A stretch of DNA of 64,000 bases from Selaginella tamariscina (GCA_003024785.1 PUQB01000707.1:1-64000); one strand, 5' to 3'. Counted from the stretch's first letter, positions 21,814-32,477 are shown. A program made the numbers and translations. The notes: generated by a model not told the origin, from the letters alone.

Positions 21814-22500
21814 TGGTCATTGGGGACTCCGCATGCCAGTTGTGGTGCTTCTCAAGAAGCTGTAGTGGTCGTCAGGACGATGTCGAGAGCGTCCAACTCC
21901 CCCGGGGGTTTGGTCGGCACACTGGACCTTACCTTAGGAGTGGTGGAATGTATTGGGATGGCCTCTACCCGGACGCCGCGAGGGTCCATGTACATGTGAG
22001 AGGGGAGTTCTACTTGAGATGACTGGGCAGAGAGGATTGCGGGACCCAGGAGTTGGCAAGCGGGGAACACCCGCTGGTGGGGAGAATAGAAGGAAATGGA
22101 TATATATTGTCTGTCTGAATACAACTATCTCCGACAGTGGAGTAATTTATAAGACGCAGACTTGACACCCAAAAAGACCCCGACCCACTACCAGCCTTTC
22201 GGCTTATATAGTGGGTACCTACCACTAGTCCCTAACTACAGGTGGCTCTCTCTCACTAGTCCGCCGCTTGGTGACAGAGTCCTGCCTATCACATTTATGC
22301 GCCTCCCCACGCGTGCTGTCCTACGTACCCTGGGTAGCTGGTCCGGACAATCGGATCTTCGCTCGCTTTATGCCGCCGCCTGACACCGGTTGCCATCAGT
22401 CCGTACCTGAAGTACCTCCCTTATCCGGCGTTTCGTTCAGCCGCTTGTCCGCGCCGGTGGCGACTTGCCGGATGGCCGCAATGACGGCCACCGTCAACCA
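21814..22500 (-). repeat. GypA solo LTR with perfect target duplication
   Basis: 687 bp, from TGGTCATTGGGG to CCGTCAACCA, flanked by ATAAT on both sides (21809-21813 and 22501-22505). No internal GypA sequence adjoins it, so the element was removed by recombination between its two LTRs. Confidence 0.85.
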
Positions 22501-22598
22501 ATAATTAATTCTACACAACCCAGCTCACAGTGTTCTTAATGGTGTCCTTTCTAATATCACCAATGTAATTTAATTACTACCTTTTATGATTTGAAATA

Positions 22599-22942
22599 TG
22601 GTCGTCGGGAACTCCGCAGGCCAGATGTGGTGCTTTCTTAGGAAGCCTCGATGGTCGCCAGGACACTGTGGATAGCATCCAACCTCGGGGGTCCAAACCA
22701 GCAAGCCGGCCTTACCTCGGGAGTACTGAAAGGTGTTGAATGGCCTCTACCCGAATGTCACGAGGGTCCGTGTACAGGGGTGGGGGAGTTCTCCTAGCGT
22801 ATCATTGTGGTGGTTAGCAGAGTGTGTTGGTTGGCCTAGGAGTGGAGCAAGAGGGGAATCAACGATAAGATGGTGAATAGAAGGAGCATGTATTTATATA
22901 TGTATATTGCATGCCTGAGTACAAACTACTTCTGACAAGGGA
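22599..22942 (-). repeat. Second GypA solo LTR, left half
   Basis: Starts TGGTCGTCGGGAACTCC and runs into the ChrB1 insertion. It continues at 30274-30624, giving about 695 bp when the insert is removed. The outer flanks AAATA (22594-22598) and AAATC (30625-30629) are a near-perfect target duplication. Confidence 0.85.
22938..22942. repeat. ChrB1 left target-site duplication (AGGGA)
   Basis: AGGGA precedes the 5' LTR and is repeated at 30269-30273 after the 3' LTR, inside the split GypA LTR. Confidence 0.9.
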
Positions 22943-23911
22943 TGTCATATTTACTATGACTCGACCCTTAACTTTGGAGTTTGACTGTTGTTACCTACTG
23001 GATTATGTGACGAACCCTAGATGTAGAAGAAACAGGCCCGCATAGTGCACTTGGGTATCTAGTGATGGTCCGGCCGGGTGTCGTTAGGTATTTGCAAGAA
23101 ACTCTAGGCGAAGCTAGCACTTCCATTTAGAGAACCCTCCCCCGTTTTGACGTTCCAGGTTAGGGTTCTTGCAAATTATAGCTTGTCAAAATAAGGGTTA
23201 GGGACACCCTAGGGTTGACCTAACCCTAGGGTTGCCCTAACCCCACGTCCTAAACCCCCCCCTAGGGGTTAGGTTTAGGATTAGGTTAGGACAACCATTT
23301 TCTCTAAGGGCTGGCATTTCCGTGCCAGCCCACTTACTCATTTAGGTAAACAGGGGGGGGGGGTCCGTCACATAAATAAGGTAGAGTATATGTAGTGAGG
23401 CTTCCTGGGTTCAAAAGAGAGCTCGTTAACCTCCTACCGGTGCAAGCTAAGCTTGTGTCGTCAAGGTGCAACCCCGTTGTGCCGCCCAAACTTCCACACG
23501 ACAGGGGTACAACCCACCCTAGGGTTAGACTATCCTTATCGTTGGCAGGATCTTGCCTTTGAGATAGGGCACGTCACTTCCAAGGAGTTATCAGATTCCT
23601 TGGTCCGAAAACCTGCTCGCAAGCTCAAAGACATTGCCCGAGTTCACGTTCCGCAAACTAGTGGTTGAGGCCTTGCTCCGGCCGCCTCAACCACGCCAAG
23701 CTAGGAACGACACCTAAAGCTCGGCTAGTCCGTGTATCCTGATTCACAAGGTGAGTCTCGTTCGTGGACTTAGTCAGTTAGGGTTTGAGTTCCTAAGGCT
23801 TGGGTTCCTAATACGGGTTACTTTACCAGATTCCGTGGGGTTTCCAGAGAGGGGATTCCAGGGTTGGCACCTGGCAAGCCGCCTTTGTGGCACCAGGTAA
23901 AAACTCTGACA
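22943..23911 (+). repeat. ChrB1 5' LTR
   Basis: 969 bp, TGTCATA...CTGACA. It contains telomere-like GGGTTAGGG/CCCTAA stretches (about 23155-23295), a run of G (about 23351-23361) and many short direct repeats. Compared with the 3' LTR it has lost a few bases at its very start, in the terminal hairpin. Confidence 0.9.
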
Positions 23912-23913
23912 AT

Positions 23914-23931
23914 TGGTATCGGAGCAAGTTC
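23914..23931 (+). promoter_or_regulatory. ChrB1 primer binding site (tRNA-Met type)
   Basis: TGGTATCGGAGCAAGTTC follows the LTR end by two bases. The first twelve bases match the well-known plant initiator-Met site TGGTATCAGAGC, with one difference. ChrB2 has the same site (43401-43414 region on the minus strand). Confidence 0.85.
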
Positions 23932-24234
23932 TCTGCGGTCAGTAGGACTGCCTTAAGTGTAGGGTGTTTCAATGTTTAGATAACTCTAAATTCTTGTTAT
24001 ACTCTATTGCTTTGGTTGACATGTCTGTATTCTGCGCAGAGAGTTTGATCCTGTGAGTTGTCAAACTTCGGAGAACACTTGCTCAGTGAGTCGGCGTGAG
24101 ATTCTAGGTATGTCCGAAAGTCTTATGCTAGTTTAAGCTGATGTGTGTGGGTGTACAACCTGTGCAGGGTGTTTCCACTTCACATTGGGAATATTCCAAG
24201 CATATTCTCGAGTGTTGAACTAGGGTTCAATACG

Positions 24235-25866
24235 ATGAGCAAGAGAAAGCAACCAGAGCCTGAGGCAGAGAGGGCTGTCGCAGAGGCTCAAAATGAGGAG
24301 ATGGATGAGGCTGATCCAGGTCGACCCCCTAGGGTTAGACAACGACCTGGTTGGCGAGAAATAATGATGGATGCCCTAAACGAACTTCGAGGGGATGTTT
24401 GGGTTGAATGACGAATCGATAATGTTGCCGTTCGGATTCCAACGAATACTGCAGTGCCAGATGTTCCGCAACCAGACACACGGAAAAAGAAGAAGAAGCA
24501 TGACTCAGAGTCAGGTTCCTCTGAATCAGATTCTTCGACGGAAGTAGTTGGTGGAGGTCCCAGTAAATTCAAACCGGTAAAGCCTTCGAATTTCATGGGT
24601 TCAAAGGATTACAAGGTTTTGGATGACTGGTTGTATGATATGGAAAGCTATTTCGAGGCTGCTTCCGTGAGAAAGACAGAAAAGGTTGCATGTGCCAAGC
24701 AGTTTCTTAAAGAAGAAGCTAAGACTTGGTGGCGAATTGTTGAAGGTGAACGTGGATACCGAAACAGCTGGAAGCACATGAAAAAGGAGATCAAAAAGCA
24801 GTATATGCCGGATGATCTCGGTTTGCGATTGCGTGCTGACCTGGCACTTTGTCAACAGGGAGTTCGGGGAAGTCCTATGGACCACGTTTATCGATTCGAA
24901 AGTGTACGGCGATTGGTGCCAAATATGAGCGATGATGAAGCTCGAAGTTGCTTCATGGCTAGCTTGAATGAGAAAACGCGAAGAGAAATCTTAAGGTACA
25001 AGCCAACAAGCTATCGGGAATGTCAAGAGGCAGCTCAAAAGGTTGCTTATGGCATGTCGTTAGAAGACTTGTACAAAGGGGAGGAAGCAAAACCTAAACC
25101 AAGGAGGTTTCCTCCAAAGTCTGGGTTCAGAAGGTTTGATAGGCGACCAGATCAATCGCCATCAATTCGAAGTGCAAGTCCCTTTGTTGGCAGTTCCAAG
25201 TTTTCGGACACATCAAGACCCACCGGATTTCGGAAACCATTGGCGTTACCACCTCCTCAGCAGACCAAAGGATCGGCTCCAAAGTCTGCTCCCCCGCGTT
25301 CCGCAGGCGGGGTCGTGAAATGTTATAATTGTAACAAGCCTGGTCATTTTGCTAAAGAGTGTCCGGCACCCTCACAACAATCAGGACATTTCAAGGCGAT
25401 GGTAGAAGAGGAAGTTGCTGAACCAGAAACGCTTGAAGATCCGGAAGATGAGTCAGAAGAGGTAATGTTGTGCCAGACACAACCTGCCTTATTCGCTATT
25501 CAAGACAAAACTGACCCTTTGCTATATTTGACAGGAAGGATACGAGGGGACCGAGTCCGAATGATGATCGATACTGGAGCAACATACAACTTCATATCGA
25601 CTAGTCTAGCTCGTCGATTGAATTTGGATGTAATAAAGATGTGTGAAATAAAGATCAATTTTGGCAAAGGTTCTCAAAATACTAATAATATAGCAAGGGC
25701 AGTTCCTGTCCAAATCAAAGATTGGAAGGCTAAGCTAGACTTAGTTGTCTTGAATATGACGGGGTTTGACTTTGTTTTGGGTATGGAATGGTTCCATAAA
25801 CATGTAATCGAAATGAGGGGTTCGGAGATAATCGAATCACGCTTGCAGCAGATAAAGAGACATTAG
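24235..25866 (+). pseudogene. ChrB1 gag and protease
   Basis: Gag starts at 24235 (MSKRKQPEPEAERAVAEAQN). A one-base change near 24405 ends the first frame, and the rest is open from 24454 to 25866. Visible are an acidic Ser-rich stretch (KKKKKHDSESGSSESDSS), the capsid-like region 'VLDDWLYDMESYFEAA' to 'KTRREILRYKP', a basic Pro-rich linker, and the CCHC knuckle CYNCNKPGHFAKEC at 25321-25362. The protease follows: 'MMIDTGATYNFIS' with the catalytic Asp codon at 25570, and 'DFVLGMEWFHKH' near its end. The frame ends at a stop at 25864-25866, soon after the protease. Confidence 0.9.
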
Positions 25867-25881
25867 AAAGACACGCTCAAA

Positions 25882-28800
25882 ATGGAAACGCTAACTGATA
25901 AGGATTGGAATCCTATGTTCCTTACCTTAACTCAGTTGCGTAAGGCAGTTAGACATCGGGAACGTGTGTTTCTTGCAATGGTTTTGGATACTGGTGAAGT
26001 CAAAATAGGAGATGGTCAAGAATCTGTTCCTAAACCTATTTTGGAAGTCTTGAACATGTTTAAGGATGTGTTGCCAGAAGACTTGCCGCCCGAGTTACCT
26101 CCACGTCGAGTTGTGGACCACAGGATAGAGATTTTGCCAGGTTCGTCTCCACCGGCAAGAGCCCCATATCGGTTGAATCCTCAAGAGTTAGTAGAATTGA
26201 AGAGACAGCTGACAGAATTGATGGTCGAGGACACATTCGACCTAGTCGATCGCCATATGGTGCACCTATCTTGTTGTAATGAAAAAGGATGGTACGATGC
26301 GAATGTGTGTGGACTATCGAGCGCTGAACGCGATAACTATCAAAAATAAGTATCCTCTTCCACGAGTGGACGACTTATTTGATAGGCTATCAAAAGCAAA
26401 GTATTTTTCAAGAATAGACTTGAGATCGGGTACCATCAGATTCGGGTAGCAGAGAATGACATTGAGAAGACCGCTTTTCGAACGCGTTATGGATCATTTG
26501 AGTTTCTAGTCTTGCCATTCGGGTTGTGCAATGCTCCAGCAACTTTTTGCACAATGATGGATGATGTGTTTAGAGACTATCTAGACGAGTTCGTAGTGGT
26601 GTATATTGATGACATTCTGATTTTCAGTTCGACAATTGAGAACATGTGGAACACTTAGAAAAAGTGTTTCAGAGGTTGAGAGAGAACCAGTTGTATGCTA
26701 AAGAAAGCAAGTGCGCATTTGGTCAAACCAAGATAGATTTCTTGGGACACTTGATCTCAGGTGGGGAGGTTGCCATGGACCCAAAGAAAATTCAAGCTAT
26801 TACTGAGTGGATGACTTTAAAAGATGTGCATGAAGTTAGATCATTTCTTGGTCTGACAGGGTATTACCGAAGATTCATAAAGGGTTACTCGGAAATAGCG
26901 GCCCCATTGACAGATCTTACGAAACATTCCATGGCATTGGACTCCAGAGTGCCAACGTGCGTTCGTCAAACTCAAAGAGGCTATCTCTTCTGAGCCAGTT
27001 TTGCAGTTGCCCATCTTTGAAGATCCCTTTGAAGTAGAATGTGACGCTTCCGACTTTGCAATTGGTGGTGTATTGCAACAGAAAGGACATCCAGTGTCCT
27101 TTTTCTCGAAGAAGTTAGATGCCGCGCAAACTCGATGGCCTACTCACGAAAAGGAGATGTATGCTATTGTTGCTTCCTTGGAGTATTGGCGTCATTATCT
27201 TCCAAGTCATGGCACTGTGGTTTGGACAGATAGTGTAACTCTAAGGTATTTTGAAACGCAGCCGAAGCTATCGCCGAAGTATGCTAGATGGCAGCAGAAG
27301 TTGGCACGATTTCAGCCTGAAATCAACAAAGCGGGAAAGGACAATGTGGTAGCTGATGCACTCAGTAGAAAGGGTCATCTTCGATTATGTCAGCACCCAT
27401 TGTCAACTTTGGTGGATGAATTTGTGACGGCGTATCCTCAGGACAAGTTTGCTAAGGGCTTTGAGCCTGGTGGCAAAGAGGAAACAAGTTCATCAAGTTA
27501 CGAAGAGATGGTAATATTCCAGCAGGAATAGAAAGTCGAATGGATGCACTCAAACAGGCCATTTTGCGGTACGAGATGGAGTTCTTTATTATAAAGAAAA
27601 GAGACTCTATGTTCCAGAAGGGACATGGAGGGAGAGGCTGTTAAGAGAGCATCACGACGTTCCTTTGGCAGGACATGGTGGAAGGCATAAGACGTTGGCT
27701 TTGTTGAACAGGGATTCTATTGGCCGGGTATGATAGATGATGTTGCCAATATGTCAAGACATGCCCCACATGTCAACAAGTAAAGAGCCGTCGCAAAAAC
27801 GAGCTGGGAAGTTGCAATGTATACCGATTCCAGAGCGGCCATTTCAAAGTGTTACTTTGGACTTTATCATGGGATTGCCAAAATCTTGTGGTTTTAACGC
27901 GCTCATGGTGGTAGTCGATCGATTTTCAAAGGTTGCTCATTTCATTCCAACTGTAGAGACAGTGAATGCAATTCAAGCAGCGAAGTTGTTCTTCCACGAA
28001 GTCATAAGAGTGCGCGACTACCGGAAACATGATCTCAGATCGGGATCCTCGTTTACGGGAAGTTTTGGGGAACTTTTAAGCAGTTTGGTACGATGCTCAA
28101 GTTCAGTACAGCTACCATCCGCAAACTGATGGTCAACGGAGAGGGTGAACCGACAAGTCGAGGACTATCTCAGATGCTATGTTCAAGGTGATCAACTTGA
28201 TTGGGCTGAACACTTAGATATGGCTGAGATATGTTACAATAACTCGATGCACACTGCAATCGGATGTAGCCCGATGGAAGTGTTAACTGGGAATAAGGGT
28301 GGTATTCCTCAGAGTATGGTGTTACCGAAAGACGATAGCAATCGAGTTCCATCTGTAGCAGAGTTCACGGGACAATTGTATCGAACATGGGAAGCTGCTC
28401 GTCAAGCGATGGCTGCAGCACAGGAAAGGTATCGTCAGCAGTACGATAAGCATCGGCGGGATGTAGAGTATCAGGTTGGGGATATGGTATTGTTGAGTAC
28501 CAAAAACCTGAAGGTTCCAATGACTCTTTCGAGGAAGTTTCTATCGCACTACATAGGTCCATACAAGGTGGTGAAGCAAGTAGGGAAAGTGGCTTATGAG
28601 TTGGATCTTCCTCCAGAGTTGGGAACAATACACAATGTGTTTCATGTCAATTTGCTCGAGCCATTCCACAAAGATGAGAAACATCCGCAAAGATATGAAA
28701 ACTTACGTCCGCCCCTGAGCTGGTTCATGAAGGTACGGAGTACGAAGTCGAATCCATATTGGGCAAAAGGAAGGTTTATGGACCGCGAAAACGTAAGTTT

Positions 28801-28920
28801 GAGTATCTCGTCAAATGGAAAGGCTATCCGGCGTGCGAATCGACATGGGAACCATTGGAGAATCTACAAAACGCGATGGAGTTGGTGAATGAGTTTGAGG
28901 CAAGGTCTCAAACTAATTAA
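25882..28920 (+). pseudogene. ChrB1 pol: RT, RNase H, integrase, chromodomain
   Basis: RT begins '[20 protein letters not shown]' and '[20 protein letters not shown]'. The active-site box YIDD is encoded at 26602-26613, followed by '[20 protein letters not shown]' and '[16 protein letters not shown]'. RNase H has '[18 protein letters not shown]' and 'KEMYAIVASLEYWRHYLP' (27020-27210), with 'KDNVVADALSRKGHL' at its end. Integrase has the first core Asp in '[20 protein letters not shown]' (27855-27915). The tail has 'YQVGDMVLLSTKNL', 'IGPYKVVKQVG', and 'VFHVNLLEPFHKDE'. The chromodomain at about 28735-28880 carries 'EYLVKWKGYP' and 'STWEPLENLQ' in shifted frames. At least five frameshifts, so not functional as it stands. 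Confidence 0.9.
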
Positions 28921-29284
28921 GGAATAAAGTTATTTCTTCTTAACCTAGGGGCCGACAGACAACATTAACTAGAGGCCTCCGATATAAATTCTAGTTAACT
29001 AAAAGAAATTAACTAACTTGTTGTCTGTGTCGGGTGACAGACTTTGCAGACGTGCAAAAGGTCTCCAAATGACTTCTTGTCGCAGGTGGTACCTCCGGCA
29101 GCTGAGTTCTCACTCAGTGAACGACGGTTCTGAAGTATTTGGCTTCGCGTAATGCAAGGGGGGTAATAAAACTTGTGAACTTTTTGCTGACTCCGCATAG
29201 AGTGATTAGCGTTAGTTTTCAGTTAATTTTTCCTAACCTAGTCTAGTCTTGGAGTTAGACGTCAACGAGGACGTTGACATTTTC

Positions 29285-29298
29285 AAAGGCGGGGAGTG
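29285..29298 (+). promoter_or_regulatory. ChrB1 polypurine tract
   Basis: AAAGGCGGGGAGTG directly precedes the 3' LTR. The same sequence on the opposite strand precedes the ChrB2 3' LTR. Confidence 0.8.
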
Positions 29299-30268
29299 TG
29301 TCATAGTTTTTACTATGACTCGACCCTTTACTTTGGGGTTTGACTGTTGTTACCTACTGGATTATGTGACGAACCCTAGATGTAGAAGAAACAGGCCCGC
29401 ATAGTGCACTTGGGTATCTAGTGATGGTCCGGGTGTCGTTAGGTATTTGCAAGAAACTCTAGGCGAAGCTAGCACTTCCATTTAGAGAACCCTCCCCCGT
29501 TTGACGTTCCAGGTTAGGGTTCTTTGCAAATTATAGCTTGTCAAAATAAGGGTTAGGGACACCCTAGGGTTGACCTAACCCTAGGGTTGCCCTAACCCCA
29601 CGTCCTAAACCCCCCCCTAGGGGTTAGGTTTAGGATTAGGTTAGGACAACCATTTTCTCTAAGGGCTGGCATTTCCGTGCCAGCCCACTTACTCATTTAG
29701 GTAAACGGGGGGGGGGGTCCGTCACATAAATAAGGTAGAGTATATGTAGTGAGGCTTCCTGGGTTCAAAGAGAGAGCTCGTTAACCTCCTACCGGTGCAA
29801 GCTAAGCTTGTGTCGTCAAGGTGCAACCCTCCGTTGTGCCGCCCAAACTTCCACACGAGGGGTACAACCCACCCTAGGGTTAGACTATCCTTATCGTTGG
29901 CAGGATCTTGCCTTTGAGATAGGGCACGTCACTTCCAAGGAGTTAGTCAGATTCCTTGGTCCGAAAACCTGCCGCAAGCTCAAAGACATTGCCCGAGTTC
30001 ACGTTCCGCAAAACTAGTGGTTGAGGCCTTGCTCCGGCCGCCTCAACCACGCCAAGCTAGGAACGACACCTAAAGCTCGGCTAGTCCGTGTATCCTGATT
30101 CACAAGGTGAGTCTCGTTTGTGGACTTAGTCAGCTAGGGTTTGACTTCCTAAGGCTTGGGTTCCTAATACGGGTTACTTTACCAGGTTCCGTGGGGTTTC
30201 CAAGAGAGGGGATTCCAGGGTTGGCACCTGGCAAGCCGCCTTTGTGGCACCAGGTAAAAACTCTGACA
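29299..30268 (+). repeat. ChrB1 3' LTR
   Basis: 970 bp, TGTCATAGTTTTTACTATG at the start and CTCTGACA at the end, followed by AGGGA. It has the same telomere-like blocks as the 5' LTR. Confidence 0.9.
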
Positions 30269-30273
30269 AGGGA

Positions 30274-30624
30274 GCAAGATACAAGACGCAGACTTGACTC
30301 CAAACAGACCCCGACCCACTACCAACCTTCCTGCTTATATAGTGGGTCACCTAGTGCTAGACCCTATGTACAGGTGGCGCTTTTTTACTGGTCTGCCACC
30401 CTGTGACAAAGTCTTGTCTATCTCATTTATGCACCTCCCTCACGCGTGTTGTCCTGCATACCCTGGGTAGTTGGTCTGGACGATCGGATCTACACCCGAT
30501 TACACTGTCGCTTGACATTTGTCACCATCAGTCTATACCTGTAGTACCTTCCTTATCCGGTGCTTTGTCCCATTGCTCGTCCGCACTGGCTGGCAATTTG
30601 ACGGTGTCAGACCACCGTCAACCA
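30274..30624 (-). repeat. Second GypA solo LTR, right half
   Basis: Resumes the LTR with AGCAAGATACAAGACGCAGA and ends CCGTCAACCA. It is colinear with 22130-22500 of the intact solo LTR. Confidence 0.85.
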
Positions 30625-31138
30625 AAATCTTCATCTTTACCAATTATTCACATATTTTAATATTAACCCTAAATTAATGTCACATTTATTCCGTAGGGTT
30701 TACTATTTTCATTGCGACTAGGGTTTTTTGGTAGATAAGGTTTATTGTTTCCATTGCGACTAGAGTTTTTCTATCTCAAATCTCAAATCTGAAATCTCCT
30801 CAGGGGGCCTGAGAGGAGTGGCACCATCCATTTTGAGTCGATTCATGTAGCGCCCAAGTTAAGGAGTCAACATTTCTATGCAATTAAGATTGTCGGCACC
30901 ATCCTGGCTCAGTTGGCAGCCACAAGGTTAGTCGACCTTCATTTTATAATAAGGCTTATGCTCAAATGACCATATCTTTTTGTGTAGAGGCCAAGGTCCA
31001 GCATCATCTCATTTGTGCCGTCTGAGAGGGTCGGCACCATCCTGCCTCAGTCGGCAGCCACAAGGTTTGTTAAATTTCTTTTTCTTTAATTTGAGGCTCA
31101 ATTATCCATATCAAAGTGTGTTTTTTTGTTGTGCCAGA
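30625..31138 (-). other. MULE remnant with duplicated start-region of the second gene
   Basis: On the minus strand this stretch twice carries a block close to 'GGCTGCCGACTGAGGCAGG' followed by ATGGTGCCGAC (about 31075-31025 and 30915-30880). The same block, in the opposite orientation, precedes the start of the second MULE gene at 44518. A shorter version (ATGGTGCCACTCC) is near 30830. Two copies of CCCTAGTCGCAATG-like sequence also occur (30710-30770). No open frame of note. Confidence 0.5.
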
Positions 31139-31600
31139 TGGTTGACTGTGGTCTGACACCGTCAAACTACCAGTCATCACGGACGAGCGACTGGACAAAG
31201 TGCTGGGTAAGGAAGGTACCGTAGGTACAAATTGATGGCGATAGATATTAGGCGGCGGCATAACTGGGTGTAGATCCGATCGTCCTGGGTAGTTGCGGCG
31301 GCCTAACTCGGTGTAGATCCGATCGTCCGAATCAACTACCCAGGGTACGCAGGACAACACGCGTGACGCGTGAATGAGACAGATAAGACTTTGTCACAGG
31401 GCGGCAGCCCAATAAGAAAGTGCCACTTGTACCTAGGGTCTAGCACTACAAGAAAGTGTCACTTGTACCTAGGGTCTAGCACTACAGAAAGTGTCACTTG
31501 TACCTAGGTCTAGCACTACATGACCCACTATATAAACAGGAAGGCTGGTAGTGGGACGGGTTTTTTTGGTTAGGAAGTCTGCGTCTTGTGTCTTGCTCCC
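31139..31600 (+). repeat. Inverted GypA half-LTR
   Basis: It starts TGGTTGACTGTGGTC, the reverse complement of the GypA LTR end, and follows the LTR to CTTGCTCCC. It is oriented opposite to the other GypA LTRs nearby. Internal duplications are present: 'GTGTAGATCCGATCGTCC' occurs twice (31269-31287, 31310-31328), and 'AAAGTGTCACTTGTACCTAG' repeats two to three times. Confidence 0.75.
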
Positions 31601-31960
31601 TATCGAAGGTAATTTGTACTCATCAGGCACTCCTTACCCCCGATAGGGAGCAATTTGTACTCAATTAGGCACTCCCCTATCGAGGGTAATTTGTACTTGT
31701 TTTTTTGGTTAGGAAGTCTGCGTCTTGTGTCTTGCTCCCCTATCGGAGCAATTTGTACTCAATCAGGCACTCCCCTATCGGAGGTAATTTATACTCAATT
31801 AGGCACTGTATATATATTGTAAGGCACTTCAGGCACTCCCCTATCGGAGGTAATTTATACTCAATTAGGCACTGTATATATAATTGTAAGGCACTCCCCT
31901 ATCGGGGGTAATTTATACTCAATTAGGCACTGTATATATAATTGTAAGGATCATAGGTTA
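31601..31960 (+). repeat. Tandem array grown from a GypA LTR segment
   Basis: Repeats of about 40-57 bp built from 'CTCCCCTATCGGAGGTAATT', 'TATACTCAATTAGGCACT', and 'GTATATATAATTGTAAGGCA'. The first units keep the LTR words CTTGCTCCC and TTTGTACTCA..AGGCA, so the array appears to have started from the LTR edge. A longer 'GGTTAGGAAGTCTGCGTCTT' block is also duplicated at 31568 and 31706. Confidence 0.8.
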
Positions 31961-31961
31961 T

Positions 31962-32046
31962 TTTTGCCTTTCACAAGGACTTGAACCCGAGACCTTTTGA
32001 CTAACACACACATGTGTTAACCAACTGGTCCGTACGATCTTGGATG
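31962..32046 (-). repeat. tRNA-derived (SINE-like) fragment
   Basis: On the minus strand a tRNA-like layout is seen: an A-box-like GGACCAGTTGGTTAAC, then a spacer, then the B-box GGTTCAAGTCC preceded by GGTCTCG. The acceptor-stem pairing is poor and there is no CCA or typical anticodon arm, so it is not a functional tRNA. It fits the head of a tRNA-derived SINE or an old tRNA pseudogene. Confidence 0.5.
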
Positions 32047-32188
32047 CTGAACTACACCATCAACAGCAAGGCGTATATTCATACGCATGTTCTAGACCAG
32101 TTGTGGACCACACATTCCAGACCAGTTGTGGACCATACAATTCTTAGAACCTCAGATATATAAACAGGGTTCCAATTCCAGGTTTCTC

Positions 32189-32200
32189 AGAATCATTCAA
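32189..32200 (+). promoter_or_regulatory. Inferred RNA 5' end and self-primer of ChrE
   Basis: AGAATCATTCAA begins about 33 bp downstream of the start of the TATATAAA box and is a perfect reverse complement of 32320-32331. It is followed by CACCAG, the same as after the ChrD self-primer segment. Confidence 0.7.
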
Positions 32201-32319
32201 CACCAGTCTTCGGCCTGTGTTTCATTTTATATTCATTTCTTTCTTGAATACAATCTCCTCCTTTCAAGGTTCCACCATTGTTCTAAAGGTTTCGCCCTTT
32301 TGCACAAGGTCGTGACAGT

Positions 32320-32331
32320 TTGAATGATTCT
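32320..32331 (+). promoter_or_regulatory. Candidate self-primer binding site of ChrE
   Basis: TTGAATGATTCT lies two bases (GT) after the LTR end at 32317, the same spacing as in ChrD. The sequence differs from the ChrD site but still pairs 12 of 12 with its own LTR. Confidence 0.7.
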
Positions 32332-32477
32332 CGGTAGTGACAAGCTTCTGTTTCGCGCTTGTCATCGATCCCATTTTCTTTCTTTCTCTCTTTCAATTTT
32401 CTTTTCGATTTTTTCTTTTCTTTTTCTTTTCTGATTTTTTTCTCTTTTTCTTTTTGATTTTTCTTCTTCGACTCATC

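Larger units (their letters stand above)
22943..30268 (+). mobile_element. ChrB1: full-length chromovirus (Ty3/gypsy)
   Basis: 7.3 kb with two nearly identical LTRs (22943-23911 and 29299-30268), a perfect AGGGA duplication, a tRNA-Met-type primer site and a polypurine tract. Coding order is gag, protease, RT, RNase H, integrase, chromodomain, ending with a stop at 28918-28920. Frameshifts are few: near 24405, after the protease around 25830, in RT around 26235, 26430 and 26640, and in integrase. It is inserted in a GypA solo LTR. ChrB2 (37016-44380) is a second copy of the same family in the opposite orientation, with different breaks. Confidence 0.95.

Noticed and set aside
23150-23300. Telomere tract marking a chromosome end or fusion
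   Set aside because: The motif is inside an LTR and recurs in all four ChrB LTRs, so it is part of the element.
24036-24056. AGAGTTTGATCCTG, resembling the start of bacterial 16S rRNA (also at about 43275 reversed)
   Set aside because: Only about 14 bases match. It lies in the ChrB leader and no rRNA follows.
31962-32046. Functional tRNA gene
   Set aside because: The B box is good, but acceptor and anticodon stems do not pair well. SINE-like or pseudogene is more likely.
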